A stretch of DNA of 64,000 nucleotides from Pseudarthrobacter sp. MM222 (lineage in GTDB: Bacteria > Actinomycetota > Actinomycetes > Actinomycetales > Micrococcaceae), in assembly GCF_947090775.1 (NCBI RefSeq), contig NZ_OX352321.1, forward strand, positions 4,216,001 through 4,280,000, written 5' to 3'. A program made the translations under genes and the position numbers. Under the pieces are notes generated by a model that was given only the letters and a program-made list of their open reading frames with translations, searched no databases and had not been told where the DNA came from. How positions within the stretch are numbered: the first letter of the stretch is position 1; each line of letters begins with the position of its first letter. This document shows positions 33,390-41,786 of this stretch, piece by piece.

Positions 33390-34212
33390 GGACTTCCCCC
33401 TTGCGGTGCTGCTGCAGGCCGCCGGCCTGGCCCGGTCCACGTTCTTCTACCACCAGGCCCGCCTCCAGGCCCCCGATCCGCAAGCGGCGATCAAAGCCGC
33501 GGTCACAGAGATCTTCGAGAAGAACCATGGCCGCTACGGGCATCGCCGCATCCACACTGAACTGGCCAGGCAAGGGTGGACGGTCGCGAAGAAGACCGTG
33601 CTGAAACTCATGCGTGTGCTCCGGCTGGTCTGCAAGGTCCGAAGGAAGAAACGCTACAACTCCTACCAGGGCGAGCAGGGCAGGATTGCCCCGAACGTCC
33701 TGAACCGCCGGTTCGAGGCCGATGAACCCAACCAGAAGTGGGTGACGGATGTGACCGAGTTCAGCGTCGGGGACCGGAAGCTCTACCTCTCACCGGTCAT
33801 GGACCTCTTCGACCGGCAGATCATCTCCCATTCGATCAGCTCGTCCCCGACCCTGGAACTGACCAACACCTCGCTGCGCCGGGCCCTGAACACGCTCGAG
33901 GATGGGCAGAAACCGCTCGTGCATTCGGACCAGGGTTTCCAATACCAGCACGTGTCCTGGCGCGTTCTTCTGGAGGGTGCCGGCGCGGTCCAATCGATGT
34001 CCCGCAAGGGCAACTGCTACGACAACGCGGTGATGGAGAACTTCTTCGGCCACCTCAAGGAAGAGCTCTTCCACCACGTCCGGTTCATCAGCACCGACGC
34101 CTTGGCAGCGGCGTTGCACACGTACATCCACTGGTACAACACCGAAAGAATCTCAACAAAGCTCAAGGGCCTGAGCCCGGCGCAATACCGTTCTCAAGCC
34201 CTCGCAGCCTAG
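33358..34212 (+). CDS. IS3-family transposase OrfB (DDE integrase core)
   Basis: The 284-residue catalytic subunit opens KVQTLIALKADFPLAVLLQAAGL and includes an HTH_21-type segment (NHGRYGHRRIHTELARQG). The rve core has its first Asp in WVTDVTEFSVGDRKLYLSPVMDL, the second in VHSDQGFQYQ, and the Glu in MENFFGHLKEELFH, i.e. the DDE triad. It can start from GTG 33358 or be made as an OrfAB fusion. The C-terminal YNTERISTKLKGLSPAQYR is typical of the family. Confidence 0.94.
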   Translation: MKVQTLIALKADFPLAVLLQAAGLARSTFFYHQARLQAPDPQAAIKAAVTEIFEKNHGRYGHRRIHTELARQGWTVAKKTVLKLMRVLRLVCKVRRKKRYNSYQGEQGRIAPNVLNRRFEADEPNQKWVTDVTEFSVGDRKLYLSPVMDLFDRQIISHSISSSPTLELTNTSLRRALNTLEDGQKPLVHSDQGFQYQHVSWRVLLEGAGAVQSMSRKGNCYDNAVMENFFGHLKEELFHHVRFISTDALAAALHTYIHWYNTERISTKLKGLSPAQYRSQALAA

Positions 34213-34249
34213 GCTCTACCAACCAGTCCAACTTTCGGGGACCAGTTCA

Positions 34250-34396
34250 GCACGAGAGTGGGACATGTCCGGAGGCCGGTCCGTTGCGGGGCCCGGTGCG
34301 GTGCGGAGTCCGGGGAGGTCCGGTGCGGAGTCCGGGAAGGTGCGGCACGCGGGGCCCGGGCCCAGGGTGGTGCCCAGGGCCGGGCCAGCGCCGAGC
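34250..34396. other. Gap between the IS element and the permease gene
   Basis: This 147-base stretch begins with the GCA target duplicate, contains the last GGACATGTCC palindrome (34261-34270), and then has imperfect repeats built on GGTGCGGAGTCCGGG (about 34309-34350). I see no gene in it. Confidence 0.6.
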
Positions 34397-35815
34397 TTAG
34401 GAGGCCGTTCCCGCTCCGAGGGTGGCTTCTTCGGCCGGAGCCTCCGTGGGCGCGCCCGTGGACGTCCCGCCCTGCTTCCGGTAGCGCCACAGGCCGATGC
34501 CCACGACGACGGCCGCGAGGGCGAGTGATAGCAGGAGCGATTCCCGGGTGGAATCCAGGATCACCATGCCGATCAGCAGGGCCACAATGCTGACGATCGA
34601 CAGCCACGTCAGATACGGGAAGAGCCACATCTTCAGCTGCAGGTCCTTGGCGGCCGCGCCCATCCGGCGGCGCAGGATTAACTGGGATGAGGCGATGACG
34701 AGCCAGACAAACAGCGCGATGGCACCGGAGGTGTTGACGAGGAACAGGAACACCGTGTCCGGGGCGATGTAGTTCAGGCCCACGGTGACGAAGCCGACCA
34801 CCGTGGAGGCCAGGACTGCCGCGGCCGGGACGCCGCGGTTGGAGATTTTCATCCAGGACTTGGGGGCGTCGCCCCGGCGGGAGAGCGAGAAGAGCATCCG
34901 GCTGGCCGTGTAGAGGCCGGAGTTCAGGCAGGACAGCACGGATGTGAGCACGACGATGTCCATGATGGTGCCGGCGCCGGGGATGCCGAAGAGTTCGATC
35001 ACGGCAACGTAGGGGCTCTTGGCCACCGATGCGGAGTTCCACGGGAGCAAGGTCACCACGACCGCGATGGAGCCGATGTAGAAGACGAGGATGCGCCAGA
35101 CCGTGGACTTCACGGCCTTCTTCACGGCGTCGACCGGGTTCTCCGATTCACCGGCGGCGATGGTGGCGATTTCGGCGCCGAAGAAGGAGAAGACAACCAC
35201 CAGGATGCCCGCCAGCACCGCACCTGGGCCGTTGGGCAGGAAGCCGCCGTTTTCGACCAGGTTGCTGAGTCCCGGGGCGGGGACACCGGGAACCAGGCCG
35301 AGGATGGCGGCCACACCGAAGAGCAGGAACAGCACGATCGCCGTCACCTTGATGGAGGCGAACCAGAATTCGAACTCACCAAAGGACTTCACCGAGCCCA
35401 GGTTGGTCAGGGTCAGCAGGACCATGAGAATCAAAGCCCAGACCCACTGGTCAATGCCGGGCACCCAGCGGTGCATGATCGCCGCTCCCGCCGTGGCCTC
35501 GATGCCGAGCACGATGATCCAGAACCAGGCGTAAAGCCAGCCGATGCTGAAGCCGGCCCAGCGGCCGAGTGCCTTGTCCGCGTAGGTTGAGAAGGAGCCG
35601 GTTTCCGGGTTGGCTGCGGCCATTTCGCCAAGCATTCGCATGACCAGGATGACCACGAGGCCCGCCGCCATGTAGGCCAGGAGGATGCCGGGACCGGCCT
35701 GCTGGATTGCGGCGCCGGAGCCGACAAAGAGACCGGCGCCGATCACCCCGGCGATCGCGATCATGGAGAGATGCCTGGGTTTGAGCGATTTGGAAAGTTG
35801 CTGGTCAGCCTGCAT
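34397..35815 (-). CDS. Amino-acid permease (APC superfamily, AAT/GABA-permease type)
   Basis: The 472-residue protein has 12 helices. It opens with LKPRHLSMIAIAGVIGAGLFVGSGAAI, the APC helix-1 signature with the GVIGAG substrate loop, followed by PETGSFSTYADKALGRWAGFSIGWLYAWFW. The layout matches GabP/AroP-like proton symporters for amino acids. Substrate is not fixed by sequence. It is monocistronic; the 237-base gap upstream ends at the response-regulator stop. Confidence 0.87.
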   Translation of the reverse strand: MQADQQLSKSLKPRHLSMIAIAGVIGAGLFVGSGAAIQQAGPGILLAYMAAGLVVILVMRMLGEMAAANPETGSFSTYADKALGRWAGFSIGWLYAWFWIIVLGIEATAGAAIMHRWVPGIDQWVWALILMVLLTLTNLGSVKSFGEFEFWFASIKVTAIVLFLLFGVAAILGLVPGVPAPGLSNLVENGGFLPNGPGAVLAGILVVVFSFFGAEIATIAAGESENPVDAVKKAVKSTVWRILVFYIGSIAVVVTLLPWNSASVAKSPYVAVIELFGIPGAGTIMDIVVLTSVLSCLNSGLYTASRMLFSLSRRGDAPKSWMKISNRGVPAAAVLASTVVGFVTVGLNYIAPDTVFLFLVNTSGAIALFVWLVIASSQLILRRRMGAAAKDLQLKMWLFPYLTWLSIVSIVALLIGMVILDSTRESLLLSLALAAVVVGIGLWRYRKQGGTSTGAPTEAPAEEATLGAGTAS

Positions 35816-36018
35816 TAAGCGCCGTCCTTCGTGGGGGATGTTTGGTACGTACTGATGCCGGGCGGAAAGTGCGGCGGACCACAGTGTCGTTTCACCCTAG
35901 ACCCGGGCGTCTGCCTGCCGTTCTGTGCAGGGCCACAAATGACGTGGCGTCCAGCCGGGCGGAACTCCAAGAGGAGGCACCGTCAGACAACCAAAGTTGC
36001 CTTGCGGGCAATTTGGTA

Positions 36019-36048
36019 ATGTGCCTGAAACCACTGTTTCAGGCACAT
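36019..36048. terminator. Perfect 13-bp hairpin after the response-regulator gene
   Basis: ATGTGCCTGAAAC pairs with GTTTCAGGCACAT around a 4-base loop. On the minus strand it starts 4 bases after the response-regulator stop. No T run follows, so it may be a factor-assisted terminator or a 3' stabiliser. Its perfect symmetry would also suit a protein-binding site. Confidence 0.5.
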
Positions 36049-36052
36049 CTCC

Positions 36053-36919
36053 TCAATAATCGGGGTTGCTCGGCACCACAAGGCCGGTTTCGTAGGCGTA
36101 GACCACGGCCTGCACGCGGTCGCGAAGGTGCAGCTTGGTCAGGATACGCCGCACATGCGTCTTGACGGTAGCTTCCGAGAGGAAGTACCGATGTGCAATC
36201 TCCGCATTCGAGAGGCCCTCGGCCAGGGCCCCGAGCATTTCCGTCTCGCGCGGGGTCAGGTCTTCCAGGAGCGGGTCTTTCGCCGCGCGCGCTCCTGTTC
36301 CCGGGCCGGCAAGGCCGCCGGCACCTTCGGCCGCCCTGCCAGCCGCGCCAGCACTGCCAGCCCCGCCGGCAGTTTCAGCCCCGCCGGCAGTTTCAGCCCC
36401 GCCGGGATCGCCATTCAGGACCCCAGCGGCCGGGGCGGTCGTGCCCGCTCTGCTGTTGAGGCCCGCGCCCCGGACGTAGGTCTCGAGGAGCCGCTGGGTG
36501 ATCCGCGGGGCCACGACGGCATCACCGCTGGCCACCACCCGGACCGCGCTGATGAGTTCGGCTGGCGCCACGTCCTTGAGCAGGAAGGCAGAAGCGCCCG
36601 CCTGGAGCCCGGCGAAAGCGTACTCGTCCAGGTCGAAGGTCGTCAGGATGATGACCTTCGCGCAGGATCCGGAGGCGGTGATGGCGCGTGTCGCCTCGAT
36701 CCCGTCCAGGACCGGCATCCGCACGTCCATGAGCACGACGTCGGGGCTCAGCTCCCCGGCTTGGCGTACCGCTTCGGCGCCGTCGGACGCTTCGCCCACA
36801 ATGCCGAGGTCGTCCTCGCCCTCCAGGATCAGGCGGAAGCCCATCCGGAGCAGCGGCTGGTCATCGACCAGCAGCACGCGGATCCGTTCGGATTCGCTCA
36901 TCAGTTCCCCCTGTGTCAT
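36053..36919 (-). CDS. NarL/LuxR-family response regulator
   Basis: The receiver domain (about 10-125) has the acidic pair VLLVDDQP, the phosphoacceptor in VVLMDVRMP and the Lys in FLLKDV. The LuxR HTH (about 220-280) reads LTPRETEMLGALAEGLSNAEIAHRYFLSEATVKTHV. Between them is a roughly 65-residue Gly/Ala linker with GGAETA repeats, longer than the family norm. ATG 36919 overlaps the kinase stop (ATGA); ATG 36901 behind AGGGGGA is an equally good start. It is the output of the cognate kinase upstream. Confidence 0.92.
   Translation of the reverse strand: MTQGELMSESERIRVLLVDDQPLLRMGFRLILEGEDDLGIVGEASDGAEAVRQAGELSPDVVLMDVRMPVLDGIEATRAITASGSCAKVIILTTFDLDEYAFAGLQAGASAFLLKDVAPAELISAVRVVASGDAVVAPRITQRLLETYVRGAGLNSRAGTTAPAAGVLNGDPGGAETAGGAETAGGAGSAGAAGRAAEGAGGLAGPGTGARAAKDPLLEDLTPRETEMLGALAEGLSNAEIAHRYFLSEATVKTHVRRILTKLHLRDRVQAVVYAYETGLVVPSNPDY
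36361..36400. repeat. 18-bp in-frame tandem repeat in the response-regulator linker
   Basis: CCCCGCCGGCAGTTTCAG occurs at 36361-36378 and 36379-36396 and begins a third time. It encodes the GGAETA units of the inter-domain linker. It can expand or shrink without changing frame. Confidence 0.8.
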
Positions 36920-38199
36920 TTCCCGTGTCCCCCGCTGCAGTTCAGCACCGCATGCACCCGCCATCCGCCGTCGGTGGTGCGCCCGGCCTCCACGCTGCCT
37001 GCGTAAAACCGGGCCCGTTCGCGCATTCCGGCCAGGCCCTGGCCTGTGCCAACGAAGGTGCCGGCCTCCATGGTGCCTTTGCCGTCGTCGAACACGTCAA
37101 TCACAACGGTGCTGCCGTCGCGCACAATGTCCACCTCCACACGCCCCAGAGCGCGGCCGTAGCGCAGCACGTTCGTCAGCGATTCCTGCACGATCCGGTA
37201 CACGGTGAGCTGGAACGCCGCGTCTTCGGGAAGGGAAGGGCCGGTGTGAGTGTAGTGCAGCGGCAGGCCCGCCGTGCGGAATCCCTCGAGCAGCTTGGCC
37301 AGGTTGTCCCCTGCCACCAGCGGTTCGCGCGGGGCAGACCCGGCGGAGTCGTCCCGCAGCACTCCCAGCACGCGCCGCATGTCCGCCAGCGCGGTGCGTC
37401 CGGTACGGGATAGTTCGCCGAGCACTTCGGCTGCCCGTCCCGGGTCCCTCTTGACCACGACGGCGGCCCCGTCCGAGAGGCTGATCATCACGGTGAGCGA
37501 GTGCGCCACGACGTCGTGCATTTCCCGGGCGATCCTGTTGCGCTCCCGGGCCGAGCCCAGCTGCGCGGACCGCTCGGCCCAGGCCGCGATCTCGTGCTCG
37601 TGCTCCCGCCGCTGCCGGACCGAGATGCCGATGCCGGTGGCAATGACGTTGGACAGCGTGATGCTGATGCCCGCCGCGATGCTGGTGATGAGCTGGAAGT
37701 TCTCCGGCGTGCGCACCGCGGTGTCCGGCAGCCGGCCGTCCAGCGGCCCGACCGCCAGCAGGAAGTACAGGAACGCCAGCGGAGCCGTGGCGGCCGCGAG
37801 CGTGATGATGGCGAAGCGCCGGGTGCGCACGACGGCGACGGCGTAGAGCGAAAACCATAGTCCGGCAGAGACGTTGGATCCCCAGGGGTGCAGCAGGGTC
37901 ACCGCCACTTCGACCGTCGCCACTATGGCCACCACGGGCACCGGGTAGGACCGCCGGAGGGCCAAGGCCCCGGCGGCCGCCGCGAGCAGCACGGCGGCCG
38001 GCCACGCGCCGTCGAGCACCGACTCCACCGCGGTGGGTGTGACGAGGATCAGATAGCACAGCACCACGACGGCGTCCATGACGCGCGGGTGCTGGAACAG
38101 GTAGCGCCGGAGCCCCCCGCGCCGTCGGGCGGTGATTTCAGCAAAGGACGCCTCGGCCTGGCTGGCCGGTGCGTCCTTCACGGAAACTGCATCGATCAT
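36916..38199 (-). CDS. Sensor histidine kinase (NarL-type partner)
   Basis: The 427-residue kinase has about five N-terminal helices (about 35-165) without a clear extracellular sensor domain. It has a HisKA_3 box (RNRIAREMHDVVAHSLTVMISL, His near 228) and an HATPase_c domain (YRIVQESLTNVLRYGRA, DVFDDGKG). A membrane-sensing kinase of this type often responds to cell-envelope stress, and the adjacent ABC transporter supports that. It overlaps the response regulator start by 4 bases. Confidence 0.9.
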   Translation of the reverse strand: MIDAVSVKDAPASQAEASFAEITARRRGGLRRYLFQHPRVMDAVVVLCYLILVTPTAVESVLDGAWPAAVLLAAAAGALALRRSYPVPVVAIVATVEVAVTLLHPWGSNVSAGLWFSLYAVAVVRTRRFAIITLAAATAPLAFLYFLLAVGPLDGRLPDTAVRTPENFQLITSIAAGISITLSNVIATGIGISVRQRREHEHEIAAWAERSAQLGSARERNRIAREMHDVVAHSLTVMISLSDGAAVVVKRDPGRAAEVLGELSRTGRTALADMRRVLGVLRDDSAGSAPREPLVAGDNLAKLLEGFRTAGLPLHYTHTGPSLPEDAAFQLTVYRIVQESLTNVLRYGRALGRVEVDIVRDGSTVVIDVFDDGKGTMEAGTFVGTGQGLAGMRERARFYAGSVEAGRTTDGGWRVHAVLNCSGGHGK

Positions 38200-38233
38200 T
38201 CCCCGAGCCTAGACGGTGGCCCGGCCCGCTGGC

Positions 38234-39148
38234 CTAGACATCCCGCTTTTTCAGCAGGAACGCGGCGAGGAGCACAGGGATGAGCACCCAGGCGCCCAAA
38301 ACCAGGGCCGCCTGCCAGGCTTCCAGCGTGTCAGGGACGTGTTCGACGGCGGTCAGTGGTTCCACGGTGTTGCCGGGGAGGTACTTCCGGGCCTCAACGA
38401 AGAAGTCCCCGGGGATCAGCTGGAACGCGATCGGTGCCACGAAGAACAGACCCACCAAGCTCATGATGCCGCCTGCGGAATTGCGGATCAGAGCACCGAG
38501 GGACATGCCGATCGCGGCCACGGCTGCCACGTAGAGGCTGCTGACCAGCAGCAGTTTGACCGACTGGGAGCTGGCAAGGTCGAGTTTGAGGTCGTAGTTG
38601 TCCAGGATCGGCAGCGATACCAGGCCCGCCAGGAGCACGGAGGCGGCGGTCAGCACGAAGGCTGTCACCGTGACGACAAGGAGCTTGGCGGCGAACGCGG
38701 GAAGCCGCCTTGGCACGGCGGCGAAGGTGGAGCGGGCCATGCCGGTGGTGAATTCCGAGCTCATCAGCAGCACGCCCAGCGAACCAAGGATCAGCTGGGC
38801 GAAGGCGATGCCGGACGTGGGGACGCCGACGGTGAGATCCCCGCCCTGGGCGGCAAACGCGGCGGCCGCCTCGGGGTCTGACGTGGCGGCCGCCGCGAAC
38901 TGTCCGGTGCCCCACGCGGAGAGGGCGCCGAAGCCCACCACCACCAGGACCGTGGAGCCCAGCAGGACCAGGGTGGACAGGAGCGTGCGGAACTTGATGA
39001 ATTCGGAGTTCAGGACCCGGAGGAAGGACGGTCCCGGCCCGGGACTGGTGCCGTCGCCGGACAACCTGCCGGCAGAAGCGCCACCGGCGCCGGGTCCGGC
39101 GTGGGCGCCGCGGGGTGAGGGGTTGGAGTCGAGGGTGGTTGAGCTCAT
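38234..39148 (-). CDS. ABC transporter permease (ABC-2 type)
   Basis: The 304-residue protein has about six helices after a 45-residue polar N-terminus. Segments include LLSTLVLLGSTVLVVVGFGALSAWG, AQLILGSLGVLLMSSEFTTGMARSTFAAVPRR and VLGAWVLIPVLLAAFLLKKRDV. The SSEFTTGMARSTFAAVPRR loop is typical of ABC-2 efflux permeases. It lies 2 bases after the ATPase gene and 34 bases before the kinase gene, so all four form one operon-like block. Confidence 0.87.
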   Translation of the reverse strand: MSSTTLDSNPSPRGAHAGPGAGGASAGRLSGDGTSPGPGPSFLRVLNSEFIKFRTLLSTLVLLGSTVLVVVGFGALSAWGTGQFAAAATSDPEAAAAFAAQGGDLTVGVPTSGIAFAQLILGSLGVLLMSSEFTTGMARSTFAAVPRRLPAFAAKLLVVTVTAFVLTAASVLLAGLVSLPILDNYDLKLDLASSQSVKLLLVSSLYVAAVAAIGMSLGALIRNSAGGIMSLVGLFFVAPIAFQLIPGDFFVEARKYLPGNTVEPLTAVEHVPDTLEAWQAALVLGAWVLIPVLLAAFLLKKRDV

Positions 39149-39150
39149 GG

Positions 39151-40095
39151 CTAGTTGCCTCCGGATTGGACGGGGGCGGCGGCGCCCGTGGTGATCAGCG
39201 AGTGGTATTCGACCTCATCCTTGGTCAGCTCCATGTAAGCCTCCTCGAGGCTTGCCTGCAGCGGGGTGAGTTCGTAGATCAGGACGCGGCCATCTAGCGC
39301 GGTCCGGGCAATCTGCCGCGGGTCGAGGCCCTGGACCTCGAGCAGTTCGTTCTCCTGCAGCTCCACGGAGACGCCGGCTCCGGCAAGCAGGTTCATGAGC
39401 TGGTCCGGCTGGTCGCTGCGGACGCGCGTGCGGCTCTGGCCTTTGCCGTTGATGATGTCCTGGATCGGAGCGTCGGCAATGATCCGGCCCCGCCCGATCA
39501 CGATCAGGTGGTCGGCTGTTACTGCCATCTCACTCATCAGGTGGCTGGAAAGGAACACGGTGCGGCCCTCGGAGGCAAGGTACTTCACCAGGTTGCGGAC
39601 CCAGAGGACACCTTCCGGGTCGAGGCCGTTGACCGGCTCGTCCAGGATGATCGTCTGGGGATCGCCGAGGAGCGCCGCGGCGATGCCCAGCCGCTGGCCC
39701 ATGCCCAGCGAGAAGCCCTTGACCTTCTTCCTGGCCACGTCGGCCAGTCCGGTCATTTCGATGACCTCGTGCACGCGTTTCTTGGCGATGCTGTGCGTGG
39801 CGGCCATCGCCAGGAGGTGGTTGTAGGCGGAGCGGCTCGTGTGGACGGCTTTGGCGTCCAGGAGCGCGCCGACGTCGCGCAGCGGTGCGGCATGCCGCGC
39901 GAAGGGGGCACCGTTGACGGTCACGGTGCCCGACGTCGGCCGGTCCAGTCCCATGATCATCCGCATGGTGGTGGATTTGCCGGCGCCGTTCGGTCCCAGG
40001 AAGCCGGTGACCCGGCCGGCTTCGACAGTGAAATTGACGCCGGCGACGGCAGTCTTGTCGCCATAAACCTTTGTCAGGCCTCGTGCTTCGATCAT
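39151..40095 (-). CDS. ABC transporter ATP-binding protein
   Basis: The 314-residue ATPase starts MIEARGLTKVYGDKTAVAGVNF. Walker A is GPNGAGKST, the signature is GFSLGMGQRLGIAAALLGDP (the LGMGQR variant common in drug/bacitracin-type exporters), and Walker B is TIILDEP. It pairs with the ABC-2 permease next to it, likely for export of an antibiotic or lipid-like substrate. It is the first gene of the ABC-permease-HK-RR block. Confidence 0.92.
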   Translation of the reverse strand: MIEARGLTKVYGDKTAVAGVNFTVEAGRVTGFLGPNGAGKSTTMRMIMGLDRPTSGTVTVNGAPFARHAAPLRDVGALLDAKAVHTSRSAYNHLLAMAATHSIAKKRVHEVIEMTGLADVARKKVKGFSLGMGQRLGIAAALLGDPQTIILDEPVNGLDPEGVLWVRNLVKYLASEGRTVFLSSHLMSEMAVTADHLIVIGRGRIIADAPIQDIINGKGQSRTRVRSDQPDQLMNLLAGAGVSVELQENELLEVQGLDPRQIARTALDGRVLIYELTPLQASLEEAYMELTKDEVEYHSLITTGAAAPVQSGGN

Positions 40096-40225
40096 GGAAG
40101 CGTTCCTTTGATAGCGGTGGCTTGGTGCAGACACCACGCTACCGAGGCCGCGCGCCGATTTCGCCGGTCTCAGGGATGATTCAGGGTCGAATCAGGGTAG
40201 TCCGGGAGGATGACGGCGGCACTGC

Positions 40226-41719
40226 TCAAGACGGCGAGTAGTAGGCAAGGGCACCGGGCAGCACGGAGAAGTCGACGCTGCGGACGCCCGGCATCACTTC
40301 TCCGTCCACCGCCAGGACCATGGTGGCGTCCCCCGGCTCCACCCGGATGCTCCTGCTTTCGCTCAGATGGGTGATCCGGGAGGTTGCAACCGTTCCGGTC
40401 ACCACGGACCACAGCAGCCGGAGCCGGGCAAAGGACTCGTCCGCCGTAATCATCCTGAGGTCGAAGACGCCGTCATCCAGGACAGGGCGGACCAGCGGGG
40501 CATGGTCGCGGGGGTAGTACCGTCCGCGGCCGATGTACAGAATCCACAACTTGTGCCGCACGCCATCGACGATCAAGGTGGACGGCTTTCCGACGGCGAA
40601 GGTCCGGAACATTGCAACCACACCGGCAAGTGGTTTTCCCAGGGCCGGCTGGAGCAGTTCCCGGCGCCTGACAAGGTCCGGGTAAAGGCCGATGCTCGCG
40701 GTGTTGAGCATGGTCAGATGGAGCAGTTCGGGGCTGTCGGGAAGCCCGCGCTCCACGGCCACAAGGCCAAGGTCCGCGCGGGCCGCTTGGCCGCTTGACG
40801 CCGCCTCGACGGCGGCGGTCAGGTTGGGGATGCCGGCGTCGCGCGCGAAGTGGTTGAGGGTCCCCCCGGGCAGGACCAGGAGTGGGAGGGCATGCTCGAC
40901 GGCGGTCGCGGCGGCGGTGCCCACGGTCCCGTCCCCGCCCCAGATGCCCAGGGCGCGGATCCCTGGACGCCCGGCGACGCCGGAGATCGCCTCCGCCACG
41001 CTCTCCGCGGGCGCGATCTCCTTAATATACGCATTGGGGAATACTTTTTGCAGCGCCGCGGCCGTCTCTGCGGCGTACGATCCCCCAAGGGTGTTCACGG
41101 CGATGCCAAGCCCCTCGCCGTCGGGAAGCTCGGCGGCCTTGACGGCACTGCGCCGGACGTCGGGGAAGGGCGGCCGGACGGGCCACCACTTGCGGGTGAC
41201 GAGGGCGGCGCCGGCCCCGATCGCGGAGCCGAAGAGGACATCCGAGGGCCAGTGGGCTCCCGTGTGGACGCGGGAGTAGGCCACGCCCGCCGCGATCGGG
41301 GCCAGTGCGGCGCCGACGGCCGGACGGACCAGTCCCGCGCCAAGCGCAAAGGCGACGGCCGACGCGGAGTGGCCCGAGGGCATGGAGGAGCTCGTGGGCT
41401 GGGGATGGACGAAGCGGAATGCCGGGAGGTGTTCCGGCAGAGGGCGTGCCCGCGGCAGGAGCGTCTTAAAGCCGAGGTTGGTGATGGCGGACGCAAGCCC
41501 TTGCGCAATCAGCCCGTGGAGCGCTGCCCGGCGGGTCCTTCCGGGCACCAGCGCCATCAGAGCGGCGAAGCCGAACCAGAGCTTTCCCTTGGTTGCCGCG
41601 GCCGACAGCCGCCGGAAAAAGTCGTCATGGCCCCCGCCCGGGAAGGCCGAGACGGCCCGCACCAGTTTCCGGTCGAGTCCCGCCAGCCGTCCCGGCGCTT
41701 TCCTCAGCACGCTTCGCAT
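40226..41719 (-). CDS. PAP2 phosphatase / diacylglycerol kinase fusion
   Basis: The 497-residue protein has two parts. The N-terminal half (about 10-190) is a PAP2 phosphatase with KTLLPRARP, SMPSGHSASAV and AYSRVHTGAHWPSDVLFG (the three-part acid-phosphatase signature). The C-terminal half (about 205-497) is a DagK/sphingosine-kinase fold with IWGGDGTVGTAAATAV and LLVLPGGTLNHFARDAG. One enzyme would remove and the other add a phosphate on lipid or isoprenoid substrates. Substrates are unassigned; the membrane is the expected site. Confidence 0.9.
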   Translation of the reverse strand: MRSVLRKAPGRLAGLDRKLVRAVSAFPGGGHDDFFRRLSAAATKGKLWFGFAALMALVPGRTRRAALHGLIAQGLASAITNLGFKTLLPRARPLPEHLPAFRFVHPQPTSSSMPSGHSASAVAFALGAGLVRPAVGAALAPIAAGVAYSRVHTGAHWPSDVLFGSAIGAGAALVTRKWWPVRPPFPDVRRSAVKAAELPDGEGLGIAVNTLGGSYAAETAAALQKVFPNAYIKEIAPAESVAEAISGVAGRPGIRALGIWGGDGTVGTAAATAVEHALPLLVLPGGTLNHFARDAGIPNLTAAVEAASSGQAARADLGLVAVERGLPDSPELLHLTMLNTASIGLYPDLVRRRELLQPALGKPLAGVVAMFRTFAVGKPSTLIVDGVRHKLWILYIGRGRYYPRDHAPLVRPVLDDGVFDLRMITADESFARLRLLWSVVTGTVATSRITHLSESRSIRVEPGDATMVLAVDGEVMPGVRSVDFSVLPGALAYYSPS

Positions 41720-41786
41720 TGGACCACCATACTGCGGCGGTGCCCGGCAGGCGGGCGGCAGGCGTACTTGACTCCGGGGCCGGCTG

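Larger units (their letters stand above)
32813..34249 (+). mobile_element. Complete IS3-family insertion sequence (IS150-like)
   Basis: The element is 1437 bp. Its 26-bp terminal inverted repeats (32813-32838 and 34224-34249) match at 24 positions and begin TG / end CA. A 3-bp direct repeat, GCA, flanks it at 32810-32812 and 34250-34252, the target duplication expected for this family. It carries orfA and orfB in a -1 relation. Ends, genes and duplication are all intact, so the insertion looks recent and the element potentially active. Confidence 0.93.

Noticed and set aside
32813..34249. Composite transposon or larger mobile island
   Set aside because: Only one IS is present, with a 3-bp target duplicate and no passenger genes, and the flanks rejoin neatly.
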